Below, piece after piece: positions 6,005-11,077 of a stretch of DNA of 11,077 nucleotides. The stretch is taken from NCBI GenBank assembly GCA_025457845.1, contig JALOTO010000044.1, forward strand, positions 1-11,077. Direction: 5' to 3'. Both the position numbers and the translations under genes were made by a program. Under the pieces are notes generated by a model. The model was not told the origin of the DNA. It saw nothing but the letters and a program-made list of their open reading frames with translations, and searched no databases. Each line of letters opens with the position of its first letter. The stretch's first letter is position 1. This stretch comes from Thermoplasmata archaeon. Lineage in GTDB: Archaea; Thermoplasmatota; Thermoplasmata; UBA10834.

Positions 6005-6787
6005 ATGGGAGGAACGCCTACAGACATCAAGCTGATCGATGAGAACGGCCGCAGGATAGACGGGCGCCTGCCCCACGAGCTGAGGCCGCTGAGGATCGAA
6101 GCCGGAGTGCTGAAGCGCGCGGACGGCTCCGCGTACGTCGAGTGGGGGCACAACAAGGTGCTCGCCGCGGTCTACGGGCCGAGGGAGTGCCACCCCAGGC
6201 ACGCGCAGAACCCGACGAGGGCGCTGGTGCAGTGCCACTACAACATGGCCGCGTTCAGCGTCGACGACAGGAAGAGGCCCGGCCCGGACAGGAGGTCGCA
6301 GGAGATATCGAAGATCATCTCCGAGGCCCTGACGAACGTCGTGTTCACCGAGTACTTCCCGAGGGCGTCGATAGACGTCTACATCGAGGTCATACAGGCG
6401 AACGCTGGAACGAGGTGCGCCGGGCTGACCGCCGCGTCGGTCGCGCTCGCGGACGCGGGCATCCCGATGAGGGACCTCGTGGCGTCGTGCGCCGCCGGCA
6501 AGGCCGCGGACACGGTCATACTGGACCTCGGCAAGGAGGAGGACAACTTCGGCCAGGCGGACATACCGGTCGGGTACGTCCCGAGGACCGACGAGATAGT
6601 CCTGCTCCAGATGGACGGGGACCTCACTCTCGACGAGTACAAGAGGGGCCTCGGCATGGCCCTCGAGGCCTGCAAGAAGGTCTACGAGATACAGCGCGAC
6701 GCGCTGAAGCGGAGGTACCAGGCGAAGGGCATGGAGGCCCCGGCCGAGCCCGAGGCCACCGCGCAGGTGCAGCAGGAGGGTGCTTGA
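6005..6787 (+). CDS. rrp41: Exosome catalytic subunit Rrp41 (RNase PH fold)
   Basis: Phosphorolytic 3'-5' exoribonuclease subunit, active only as a hexameric ring with Rrp42; it can also add heteropolymeric tails to RNA. 260 residues from ATG 6005, chosen because AGGAG (5991-5995) lies 9 nt upstream and because homology begins with [10 protein letters not shown]; the frame is open further upstream, but there it runs inside rrp4. The phosphate/RNA-site motif NAGTRCAG (133-140) and the pair of catalytic aspartates in EDNFGQAD (Asp180 and Asp186) are intact. Arg96 and Arg97 match the RNA-contacting arginine pair known in Sulfolobus. The C-terminal 20 residues are Ala/Glu/Gln-rich and probably disordered. 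rrp42 begins 1 nt after the stop. Confidence 0.97.
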   Translation: MGGTPTDIKLIDENGRRIDGRLPHELRPLRIEAGVLKRADGSAYVEWGHNKVLAAVYGPRECHPRHAQNPTRALVQCHYNMAAFSVDDRKRPGPDRRSQEISKIISEALTNVVFTEYFPRASIDVYIEVIQANAGTRCAGLTAASVALADAGIPMRDLVASCAAGKAADTVILDLGKEEDNFGQADIPVGYVPRTDEIVLLQMDGDLTLDEYKRGLGMALEACKKVYEIQRDALKRRYQAKGMEAPAEPEATAQVQQEGA

Positions 6788-6788
6788 G

Positions 6789-7559
6789 ATGGGCAAGGAC
6801 ATAATGGCCGACCTCAAGAGGGACCACATCGCGAAGCTCCTGTCGAAGGGCGTCAGGCCCGACGGCAGGAAGTTCGAGGAGATGCGCCCGCTGAGTATCC
6901 AGACGAACTACATACGCTCCGCCGAGGGGTCCGCGAGGGTCCAGCTCGGCGACACCGACGTCATAGTCGGCATCAAGATGATGGTTGGCGCCCCGTTCGC
7001 AGACACGCCCAACACCGGCGTGCTCACGACCAACGCCGAGCTCATACCCATGGCCAGCGAGACCTTCGAGTCCGGTCCGCCGGACCGTGAGTCGATCGAG
7101 GTCGCCAGGGTCGTCGACAGGGGCATACGCGAGGGCCACGCCGTGGACATGACCAAGCTCTGCATAGAGCCGGGCAAGGAGGTCTGGATCATGTTCCTGG
7201 ACGTCCATGTCATCGACTACGACGGGAACCTCTTCGACGCGTGCAACATCGGCGCGAACGCCGCCCTGAAGAGCGCGGTCGTGCCGGCGAAGAGGGCGGG
7301 CAAGGGCGAGGATTACCCGATGCCTGTCCAGCACACGCCGATCAGCCTCACCGCGGTGAAGATCGGGGAGCACATACTGGTCGACCCGACCCACGACGAG
7401 GAGAGGGTCGCCGACGCGAGGCTCACCGTGACCACTCTGGAGAACGGCAACCTCTGCGCCATGCAGAAGGGCCTGAGCGGCGCCTTCAGGATGGACGAGG
7501 TGTTCAAGGTCATCGAATTGTCGACCAAGCTCGGGGCGGAGGTCCGCTCCAGGATCTGA
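6789..7559 (+). CDS. rrp42: Exosome core subunit Rrp42 (RNase PH fold)
   Basis: Structural partner of Rrp41; three Rrp41-Rrp42 dimers build the hexameric ring. 256 residues. It has the family start [15 protein letters not shown] and the middle motif [16 protein letters not shown]. The segment matching the Rrp41 catalytic site reads [16 protein letters not shown] and lacks the paired catalytic aspartates, as expected for Rrp42. I place the start at ATG 6789 because GGAGGGTG (6775-6782) is 6 nt upstream; GTG 6780 would overlap that site, and ATG 6804 would put it too far away. The ribosome-binding site lies in the last codons of rrp41, which suggests coupled translation giving equal amounts of the two ring proteins. 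Confidence 0.96.
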   Translation: MGKDIMADLKRDHIAKLLSKGVRPDGRKFEEMRPLSIQTNYIRSAEGSARVQLGDTDVIVGIKMMVGAPFADTPNTGVLTTNAELIPMASETFESGPPDRESIEVARVVDRGIREGHAVDMTKLCIEPGKEVWIMFLDVHVIDYDGNLFDACNIGANAALKSAVVPAKRAGKGEDYPMPVQHTPISLTAVKIGEHILVDPTHDEERVADARLTVTTLENGNLCAMQKGLSGAFRMDEVFKVIELSTKLGAEVRSRI

Positions 7560-7576
7560 AAGGACGGTTGGTGCTG

Positions 7577-7957
7577 ATGGCCAAGAGGACCAAGAAGGTC
7601 GGACCCGCCGGTCGCCTCGGAGCGAGGTACGGCGTCAGGATCAGGAAGCGAATCGCCGAGATAGAGGTCCAGAGCAAGGGCAAGCACGAGTGCCCGAAGT
7701 GCAAGGCCGTCGCGGTCGCCAGGAAGGCCGCCGGGATATGGGTCTGCAGGCACTGCGGCATGACCTTCGCGAGCGGGGCGTACATGCTCACGCCGCCCGT
7801 CGCCGTCAGGCGAGAGGTGGCGGCGGCAATCGCGGCCGCGGAGGCGAAGGTCAAGGGCGAGCCCGTCGAGCCGGCCCCCGAGGAGCTGACCCCGGAGGAA
7901 CGCGAGGCGGAGGCCAAGGCGGCCATGAAGGCCGCGAAGGACGACGAAGAGGAATGA
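7577..7957 (+). CDS. rpl37ae: Large-subunit ribosomal protein eL43 (L37Ae) with acidic tail
   Basis: Zinc-binding protein of the 50S subunit. 126 residues. The basic N-terminus [19 protein letters not shown] and a zinc ribbon with Cys39, Cys42, Cys57 and Cys60 identify it. Typical archaeal eL43 is about 70-95 residues; here about 50 residues follow the ribbon core, rich in Ala and Glu with a Pro/Glu stretch and ending KDDEEE. That tail is odd for a basic ribosomal protein. ATG 7577 lies 17 nt after the rrp42 stop; the frame is open further upstream but there it runs inside rrp42. The tail codons GAAGAGG also supply the ribosome-binding site for the next gene. Confidence 0.94.
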   Translation: MAKRTKKVGPAGRLGARYGVRIRKRIAEIEVQSKGKHECPKCKAVAVARKAAGIWVCRHCGMTFASGAYMLTPPVAVRREVAAAIAAAEAKVKGEPVEPAPEELTPEEREAEAKAAMKAAKDDEEE

Positions 7958-7960
7958 TCC

Positions 7961-8095
7961 ATGTACAAGTGCGCCAGGTGCAAGGAGCCGGTTAGGTCCA
8001 GCATGAACACGGTCGGCCTGCAGTGCGAGAAGTGCGGGTCGAAGCTGTTCTTCAAGGAGAGGCCTAACGTCAGGAAGACGGTCAAGGGAAGATGA
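7961..8095 (+). CDS. rpoP: RNA polymerase subunit Rpo12 (RpoP)
   Basis: The 44-residue zinc-binding subunit P of archaeal RNA polymerase, counterpart of eukaryotic Rpb12, which helps hold the assembly platform together. The sequence starts MYKCARCKEPV and has cysteines at 4, 7, 22 and 25, followed by GSKLFFKERP, which is diagnostic. ATG 7961 comes 3 nt after the eL43 stop, with GAGG 8 nt upstream. Its stop overlaps the pcc1 start in an ATGA. Full length for this very short family. Confidence 0.94.
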   Translation: MYKCARCKEPVRSSMNTVGLQCEKCGSKLFFKERPNVRKTVKGR

Positions 8096-8337
8096 CCTTG
8101 GCCGGGGACAGGGCCGAGCTGAGGCTCAGGACGGGGGACGCTGCCGTCGTGGCGCGCGCCCTTTCGCCGGAGCTCTCGGAACGGATCCCCCGGACCAGCG
8201 TCGAGATAGAGGCGCTGGGCGGGGAGGTCATAATAAGGGTGGAGGCGGATGACCGCAACGCCCTCAGGGCAGCCCTGAACTCCTACATCAGATGGGCGAG
8301 CGTAGCAGAGGACACCGCCGCGGAGGCGAGGAAATGA
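8092..8337 (+). CDS. pcc1: KEOPS complex subunit Pcc1
   Basis: Small dimerising subunit of the KEOPS complex (with Kae1, Bud32 and Cgi121), which makes the t6A modification at position 37 of tRNAs reading ANN codons; Pcc1 bridges Kae1 molecules. 81 residues, normal for archaea. It has an N-terminal beta hairpin, the segment VEIEALGGEVIIRVEADD and a C-terminal helix DRNALRAALNSYIRW typical of the family. The ATG overlaps the rpoP stop by 4 nt and its own stop overlaps the pfdB start in the same way, so translation of the three is probably coupled. No other KEOPS gene is in the window. Confidence 0.88.
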   Translation: MTLAGDRAELRLRTGDAAVVARALSPELSERIPRTSVEIEALGGEVIIRVEADDRNALRAALNSYIRWASVAEDTAAEARK

Positions 8338-8726
8338 TGGACAACATCCCACCGAAGGTCCAGAACCAGATAGCGCAGTTCCAGCAGCTCACGCAGCAGA
8401 TACAGATGATCACGAGCCAGAAGATCCAGCTCGAGGCCCAGGTCAAGGAGCTCGAGAAGACCGTCGAGGAGCTCGAGAAGGCCCCGGCGGAGGCAGTGGT
8501 CTTCAAGAACGCCGGGTCGCTGCTCATAGAGGACAAGGACAGGCCGGCCCTGCTCACCCAGCTCAAGGAGCAGAAGGAGACCGTCGAGGTGCGCGTCAAG
8601 ACCCTCGAGAGGCAGGACAAGCACCTGAGGGAGAGGCACTCGACGCTCCAGGCGCAGATCACGCAGGCCCTCCAGGGACCGGGCGCTGGCGCCGCGGGCA
8701 AGAAGGACGACGAAGAGGCGGGCTGA
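8334..8726 (+). CDS. pfdB: Prefoldin beta subunit
   Basis: Four beta and two alpha subunits form the jellyfish-shaped prefoldin that holds unfolded proteins in its coiled-coil tentacles and passes them to the chaperonin. 130 residues from ATG 8334 (a second ATG follows at 8337). GGAGG (8322-8326) lies 7 nt upstream. Two long heptad-patterned helices (about 8-50 and 74-115) flank the beta hairpin segment, including AVVFKNAGSLLIE, that forms the beta-barrel core; KTLERQDKHLRE is typical of the beta subunit. A tail GAGAAGKKDDEEAG extends past the usual end. This is the last gene of the seven-gene run. Confidence 0.95.
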   Translation: MMDNIPPKVQNQIAQFQQLTQQIQMITSQKIQLEAQVKELEKTVEELEKAPAEAVVFKNAGSLLIEDKDRPALLTQLKEQKETVEVRVKTLERQDKHLRERHSTLQAQITQALQGPGAGAAGKKDDEEAG

Positions 8727-8733
8727 AGCCTCT
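8714..8733 (+). terminator. Weak hairpin at the end of pfdB
   Basis: AGAGGC (8714-8719) pairs with GCCTCT (8728-8733) across an 8-nt loop overlapping the pfdB stop codon, with a smaller GGCT/AGCC stem possible inside. A TTTT run follows at 8751-8754, but this belongs to the next promoter. The placement suits the end of the exosome operon; the stem is short. Confidence 0.25.
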
Positions 8734-8751
8734 CCGACGTTCGCCATCTAT

Positions 8752-8759
8752 TTTATATC
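8752..8759 (+). promoter_or_regulatory. TATA box of the DHH phosphoesterase gene
   Basis: TTTATATC is centred 26 nt before the GTG at 8782. In archaea, initiation falls about 25-27 nt downstream of the TATA centre, so the message should begin at or next to the start codon. Confidence 0.65.
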
Positions 8760-8781
8760 ACGTCCGTGCTGACTCTAGAGC

Positions 8782-9708
8782 GTGCTCTCCAGCATAGCGA
8801 CGGAGCTGTCCAAGGACGGCAGGACCGTGGCCGTCCTGCACGGCAACGCCGACCCTGACGCGGTCGCGAGCGCCGCTGCCGTGAAGGACGCCTTCGGCAA
8901 TGTCACCATCTGGACGCCCGGAGGCATCGACAGGCTCGCCAAGATCCTGGTCGCGGAGATGGGGATACAGGTCGTGGATTCCCCTGAGTCCCCGCCGCGG
9001 GACAGGCTCCTCGTCCTGGACACGTCGGGGCCGGAGCAGCTCCCCCAGGGGCTGGACCTCTCCGACGCGATAGTCGTGGACCACCACTCGAGGAACACCA
9101 AGTGGGACTCGGCCAGGACCTACTACACGGACGACACCAAGAGCTCGTGCGCCGAGATAGTCGTGGAGCTCGTGAAGGCGGGGGACAGGAGGATCAGCCG
9201 CGACTCGGCCCTCGCCCTTATGCTCGGCATGATCACGGACACGGGCACGTTCAAGTTCGCCAGGCCTGCGATGCTCAAGACCTTCGCCGGGCTGATGGAG
9301 GAGCACGGGATCCACATGGACGAGGTGCTCGACCTTCTGTCCGTCGAGACGGACATCTCCGAGCGCATCTCCCAGCTCAGGGGCGGGCAGAGGCTGAAGT
9401 ACTGGAAGGTCGGAGAGCACATAGTCGCGTCCTCCCAGGGGAGCGCCTTCGAGGCCAGCGTCTGCAAGGGGCTCATCGCCCTCGGCGCGGACATCGCGTT
9501 CGTAGGCTCGCAGCGCGGCGAGACCTTCAGGATAAGCGCCCGCGCGACCCAGGCAGTCGTGAGGAAGGGGGTCCACCTGGGCAAGCTTCTGGGTGACGTC
9601 GGTTCCGAGACCTCGAACGGAGGCGGCGGCCATCCGGGAGCGGCCGGCCTCACGGGCAAGGGCGACGTCGAGGCCATCCTGAACATATCGGTCCGAAGTG
9701 GGCCCTGA
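8782..9708 (+). CDS. DHH/DHHA1 family phosphoesterase (NrnA-like)
   Basis: Metal-dependent phosphoesterase of the DHH-DHHA1 type, 308 residues. Motif I HGNADPDA is at 20-27, motif II VLDTSG with Asp80, the DHH motif VVDHHS at 98-103, and motif IV ITDTGTF with Asp153; together these bind two metal ions. The C-terminal DHHA1 domain carries GGGGHPGAAG (280-289), which binds substrate. The nearest characterised families are NrnA-like nano-RNases/pAp phosphatases and related archaeal exonucleases; cleaving the short oligonucleotides left by the exosome is a sensible inference from the neighbours but is not shown by the sequence. The start is GTG 8782: a stop lies in frame 4 nt upstream, no ribosome-binding site is visible and the TATA box is 26 nt away. 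The 3' end overlaps tyrS by 59 nt. Confidence 0.88.
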   Translation: MLSSIATELSKDGRTVAVLHGNADPDAVASAAAVKDAFGNVTIWTPGGIDRLAKILVAEMGIQVVDSPESPPRDRLLVLDTSGPEQLPQGLDLSDAIVVDHHSRNTKWDSARTYYTDDTKSSCAEIVVELVKAGDRRISRDSALALMLGMITDTGTFKFARPAMLKTFAGLMEEHGIHMDEVLDLLSVETDISERISQLRGGQRLKYWKVGEHIVASSQGSAFEASVCKGLIALGADIAFVGSQRGETFRISARATQAVVRKGVHLGKLLGDVGSETSNGGGGHPGAAGLTGKGDVEAILNISVRSGP

Positions 9709-10687
9709 CAGGCGCGAAGCACTCCGCGACGGCGGCCGCAGCGCCCTTCTTGAGGTCCTGGGGATGGAGCCTCTTCTCGGCGAAGGCCTTCTGGACCTCG
9801 TCGTAGGAGGCGAACGAGATCCTGCCGCCGTACTTCTCCGGCCGGTCTATCTCGAACCTCCCGAGGCGCGGGAAGACTATGAGCTTCACGAGCTCCAGGA
9901 CCGGGTTCCCCTCGACCTCGCCGACCGGGCAGAACGCCCCCTTGAGCTTGTCCTGGATGTCGGCCGGCGTGTCGTGGAGCAGTATCGAGCTCTTCGGGTC
10001 GCTCTTGGACATCTTCGCCTCGACCGGGTCCATCCTGCCGCTGCCCGCGAGGCTCATCAGGAGCGGGGTGTGGAGAGCGATCGGCTTCTTCCAGCCGAGC
10101 TTCTCGGCGGCGTCCCGGGCGAGCATGTGGGCCCTCCGCTGGTCCATCCCGGCGTACGCGATGTCGACGTCCAGCTCGAATATGTCCGCGACCTGCATGG
10201 GCGGGTACATGACCTTCGACGCGTCGATCTCCGCCTCGTCCTCCGTCCGCCCCATGATGGTCATGGCGCGCTTGATGCGCTGCAGGGACGACGCCTTGCA
10301 GACGCGTATGAACTTCTCCCAGTACTCCGGCCTAGAGACGAGGTCGTTGGCCCAGACGAACCTGGTGTCCTCCCTCGCCCCGAGGGCGATGAAGCACTCC
10401 TTCAGGTAGTCGCCGCAGGTCCGTATGTTCTCGAGCTTGCCGCCCAGCTTGTCGTTGATCATCGCGTGCCAGTCGGCCAGGAAGACGACGACCTCGACGC
10501 CGGCCTTCTGGAGGTCGACGACCTTCGCGGCGCATATCGCCTGCCCGGTGTGGACGAAGCCGCTCGGCTCGAAACCGATGTACGCCTTCGGCCGGCTGTT
10601 CTTCTCGAGGAGCGACCTGAGCTCCTCGACGGTGACGACCTCCAATGCGTTCCTCGTGATCAGCTCGAGTCTGCCGTCGACGTCCAT
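9650..10687 (-). CDS. tyrS: Tyrosyl-tRNA synthetase
   Basis: Class I aminoacyl-tRNA synthetase charging tRNA-Tyr; 345 residues and close to the archaeal Methanocaldococcus type. YIGFEPSG (36-43) leads into the HIGH-type motif HTGQ (46-49). The tyrosine-site residues Tyr36, Tyr161, Gln165 and Asp168 (YPPMQVAD) are kept, GMDQRRAHMLARD follows, and the KMSKS loop is at 225-229. The anticodon-binding part ends with the family segment LHPQDLKKG and PVRAHF. About 14 further residues, rich in Pro, Arg and Cys, lie entirely within the overlap with the convergent phosphoesterase gene and look non-conserved. ATG 10687 is chosen because homology begins right after it; the frame is open to 10858, but this runs back through the divergent neighbour. 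No strong TATA box is visible upstream. Confidence 0.96.
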   Translation of the reverse strand: MDVDGRLELITRNALEVVTVEELRSLLEKNSRPKAYIGFEPSGFVHTGQAICAAKVVDLQKAGVEVVVFLADWHAMINDKLGGKLENIRTCGDYLKECFIALGAREDTRFVWANDLVSRPEYWEKFIRVCKASSLQRIKRAMTIMGRTEDEAEIDASKVMYPPMQVADIFELDVDIAYAGMDQRRAHMLARDAAEKLGWKKPIALHTPLLMSLAGSGRMDPVEAKMSKSDPKSSILLHDTPADIQDKLKGAFCPVGEVEGNPVLELVKLIVFPRLGRFEIDRPEKYGGRISFASYDEVQKAFAEKRLHPQDLKKGAAAAVAECFAPVRAHFGPICSGWPRRRPCP

Positions 10688-10817
10688 ACGTGTGCCCCAG
10701 ACTGGAAGAATGGTGGTCCGAGAAAAAGCTTTGGGGATATCGCGGCGCAAAGGGTTAAGAGGGGTGGCCGCATTAGCTTTCCTCCCACCGCGTTGAGCGG
10801 TGCGTGTGTGTGAGTGG
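10688..10817. promoter_or_regulatory. Divergent tyrS / DUF1931 control region
   Basis: A 130-nt region between two divergent genes. For tyrS only weak elements are visible: GATATC at 10736-10741 and the T-rich minus-strand stretch opposite 10723-10727. For the plus strand, GGTTAAGAG (about 10753-10761) and CATTAGC (about 10771-10777) are weak TATA candidates. A GT-rich run, GTGCGTGTGTGTGAGTGG, directly precedes the ATG at 10818. No clear Shine-Dalgarno is seen on either side. Confidence 0.35.
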
Positions 10818-11012
10818 ATGGCCGTCTCGACCCTGCGCAATGGAAAGACAATAATCAAGATCTCCGATGTGAAGGAAGTCGTCGGGAGCAGATTCAGGAT
10901 CTCCGAGGAGTTCTACTACGAGCTGGACAGGGAGGTCCACGAGATGGTCGAACGTGCCGCCCGAAGGGCCAAGAAGAACGGGCGGAAGACCCTGAAGCCC
11001 TACGACCTATGA
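10818..11012 (+). CDS. Small histone-fold protein, DUF1931 family
   Basis: 64 residues from ATG 10818. The pattern ISDVKEVVG, then ISEEFYYELDREVHEMVERAA, then NGRKTLKPYDL gives a short helix, a long helix and a short C-terminal strand/helix as in a histone fold, and the ending NGRKT-x-x-x-x-DL is typical of DUF1931 proteins in archaea. This family is related to archaeal histones, but whether it packs DNA or acts as a dimer in regulation is not established. A GTG at 10800 would add six residues; I prefer the ATG because the extra residues look non-conserved, but neither start has a good ribosome-binding site. It diverges from tyrS. Confidence 0.75.
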   Translation: MAVSTLRNGKTIIKISDVKEVVGSRFRISEEFYYELDREVHEMVERAARRAKKNGRKTLKPYDL

Positions 11013-11020
11013 TTCTATAC
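11013..11020 (+). promoter_or_regulatory. Possible TATA box for a gene at the right edge
   Basis: TTCTATAC directly follows the DUF1931 stop and is centred about 26 nt before an ATG at 11043, the same spacing as at the phosphoesterase gene. It stands out in GC-rich DNA, but it is only an 8-base match. Confidence 0.3.
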
Positions 11021-11042
11021 GTCCACGGAGTGAGGTCCTTCC

Positions 11043-11077
11043 ATGGGGAAGCATGAACGGAGGGAACGGCCGAAGAC
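11043..11077 (+). CDS. Possible start of a gene cut by the window edge
   Basis: ATG 11043 opens a frame that runs to the end of the window and reads MGKHERRERPK, a highly charged start. GAGGT (11032-11036) lies 6 nt upstream and a TATA-like element 26 nt upstream. Eleven codons are too few to name a product or to be sure that this is a gene. Confidence 0.3.
   Translation, partial: MGKHERRERPK

Noticed and set aside
5960..6829. Long minus-strand open frame across rrp41
   Set aside because: Antisense shadow; the plus-strand frame encodes complete Rrp41 with catalytic residues.
7241..7576. Upstream extension of eL43 inside rrp42
   Set aside because: The residues are out-of-frame rrp42 sequence; eL43 homology starts at MAKRTKK.
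8096..8100. Missing Brix/Imp4-like gene between rpoP and pcc1
   Set aside because: Some archaea carry one in this stretch, but its absence here is compatible with ordinary variation of the operon and with a copy elsewhere.
9698..10813. 371-codon plus-strand open frame opposite tyrS
   Set aside because: Antisense shadow of tyrS, composed of Leu/Arg/Asp/Val-rich sequence with no family resemblance.
1..11077. CRISPR arrays, insertion sequences, tRNA or rRNA genes, phage or toxin-antitoxin modules
   Set aside because: No regularly spaced repeats, transposase motifs, terminal inverted repeats or tRNA-like folds were seen; genes are housekeeping and of even composition.

Overview
The window is GC-rich archaeal chromosome, with codon third positions almost all G or C and AT-rich patches only at promoters. 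The proteins are archaeal throughout: a proteasome alpha subunit with a Thermoplasma-like N-terminus, SBDS, exosome Rrp4/Rrp41/Rrp42, eL43, Rpo12, Pcc1, prefoldin beta, RNase P Pop5, an archaeal-type TyrRS and a DUF1931 histone-fold protein. Two FtsZ paralogues plus the cysteine-rich ribbon protein fit a euryarchaeon, most likely a GC-rich member of Thermoplasmatota or a relative. That placement is an inference; no rRNA gene is present to confirm it.

Layout. (1) 1-525, plus strand: the 3' part of a tandem zinc-ribbon gene, open through the left edge. (2) 573-3210: two ftsZ genes transcribed away from each other from a 331-nt shared region holding promoters on both strands and a perfect 8-bp inverted repeat. 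(3) 3217-8726, plus strand: rnp2, psmA, sdo1, rrp4, rrp41, rrp42, rpl37ae (eL43), rpoP (Rpo12), pcc1 and pfdB. This is the known archaeal exosome/proteasome/RNase P superoperon. Promoter-like sequences suggest three transcription units: ftsZ-rnp2, psmA-sdo1, and the seven-gene run rrp4-pfdB. (4) 8782-9708, plus strand: a DHH/DHHA1 phosphoesterase with its own promoter and probably a leaderless GTG start. (5) 9650-10687, minus strand: tyrS, whose 3' end overlaps the phosphoesterase gene by 59 nt. (6) 10818-11012, plus strand: a 64-residue DUF1931 histone-fold protein, then a possible gene start running off the right edge.

The genes cover cell division (FtsZ pair), protein turnover (PsmA), RNA turnover and processing (exosome core, RNase P Pop5, and a DHH enzyme that may finish off short oligonucleotides), ribosome biogenesis (SBDS, eL43), transcription (Rpo12), tRNA modification and charging (Pcc1, TyrRS) and folding (prefoldin). 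Most of this is a conserved housekeeping block. I found no mobile element, CRISPR array, tRNA, rRNA or obvious horizontally acquired cassette, and no convincing new multi-gene system. The points most worth a second look are the ftsZ-ftsZ control region, the joining of ftsZ to the RNase P/exosome block, the alternating zinc-ribbon array, the structured sdo1-rrp4 gap, and the overlapping tail-to-tail end of the phosphoesterase and tyrS.
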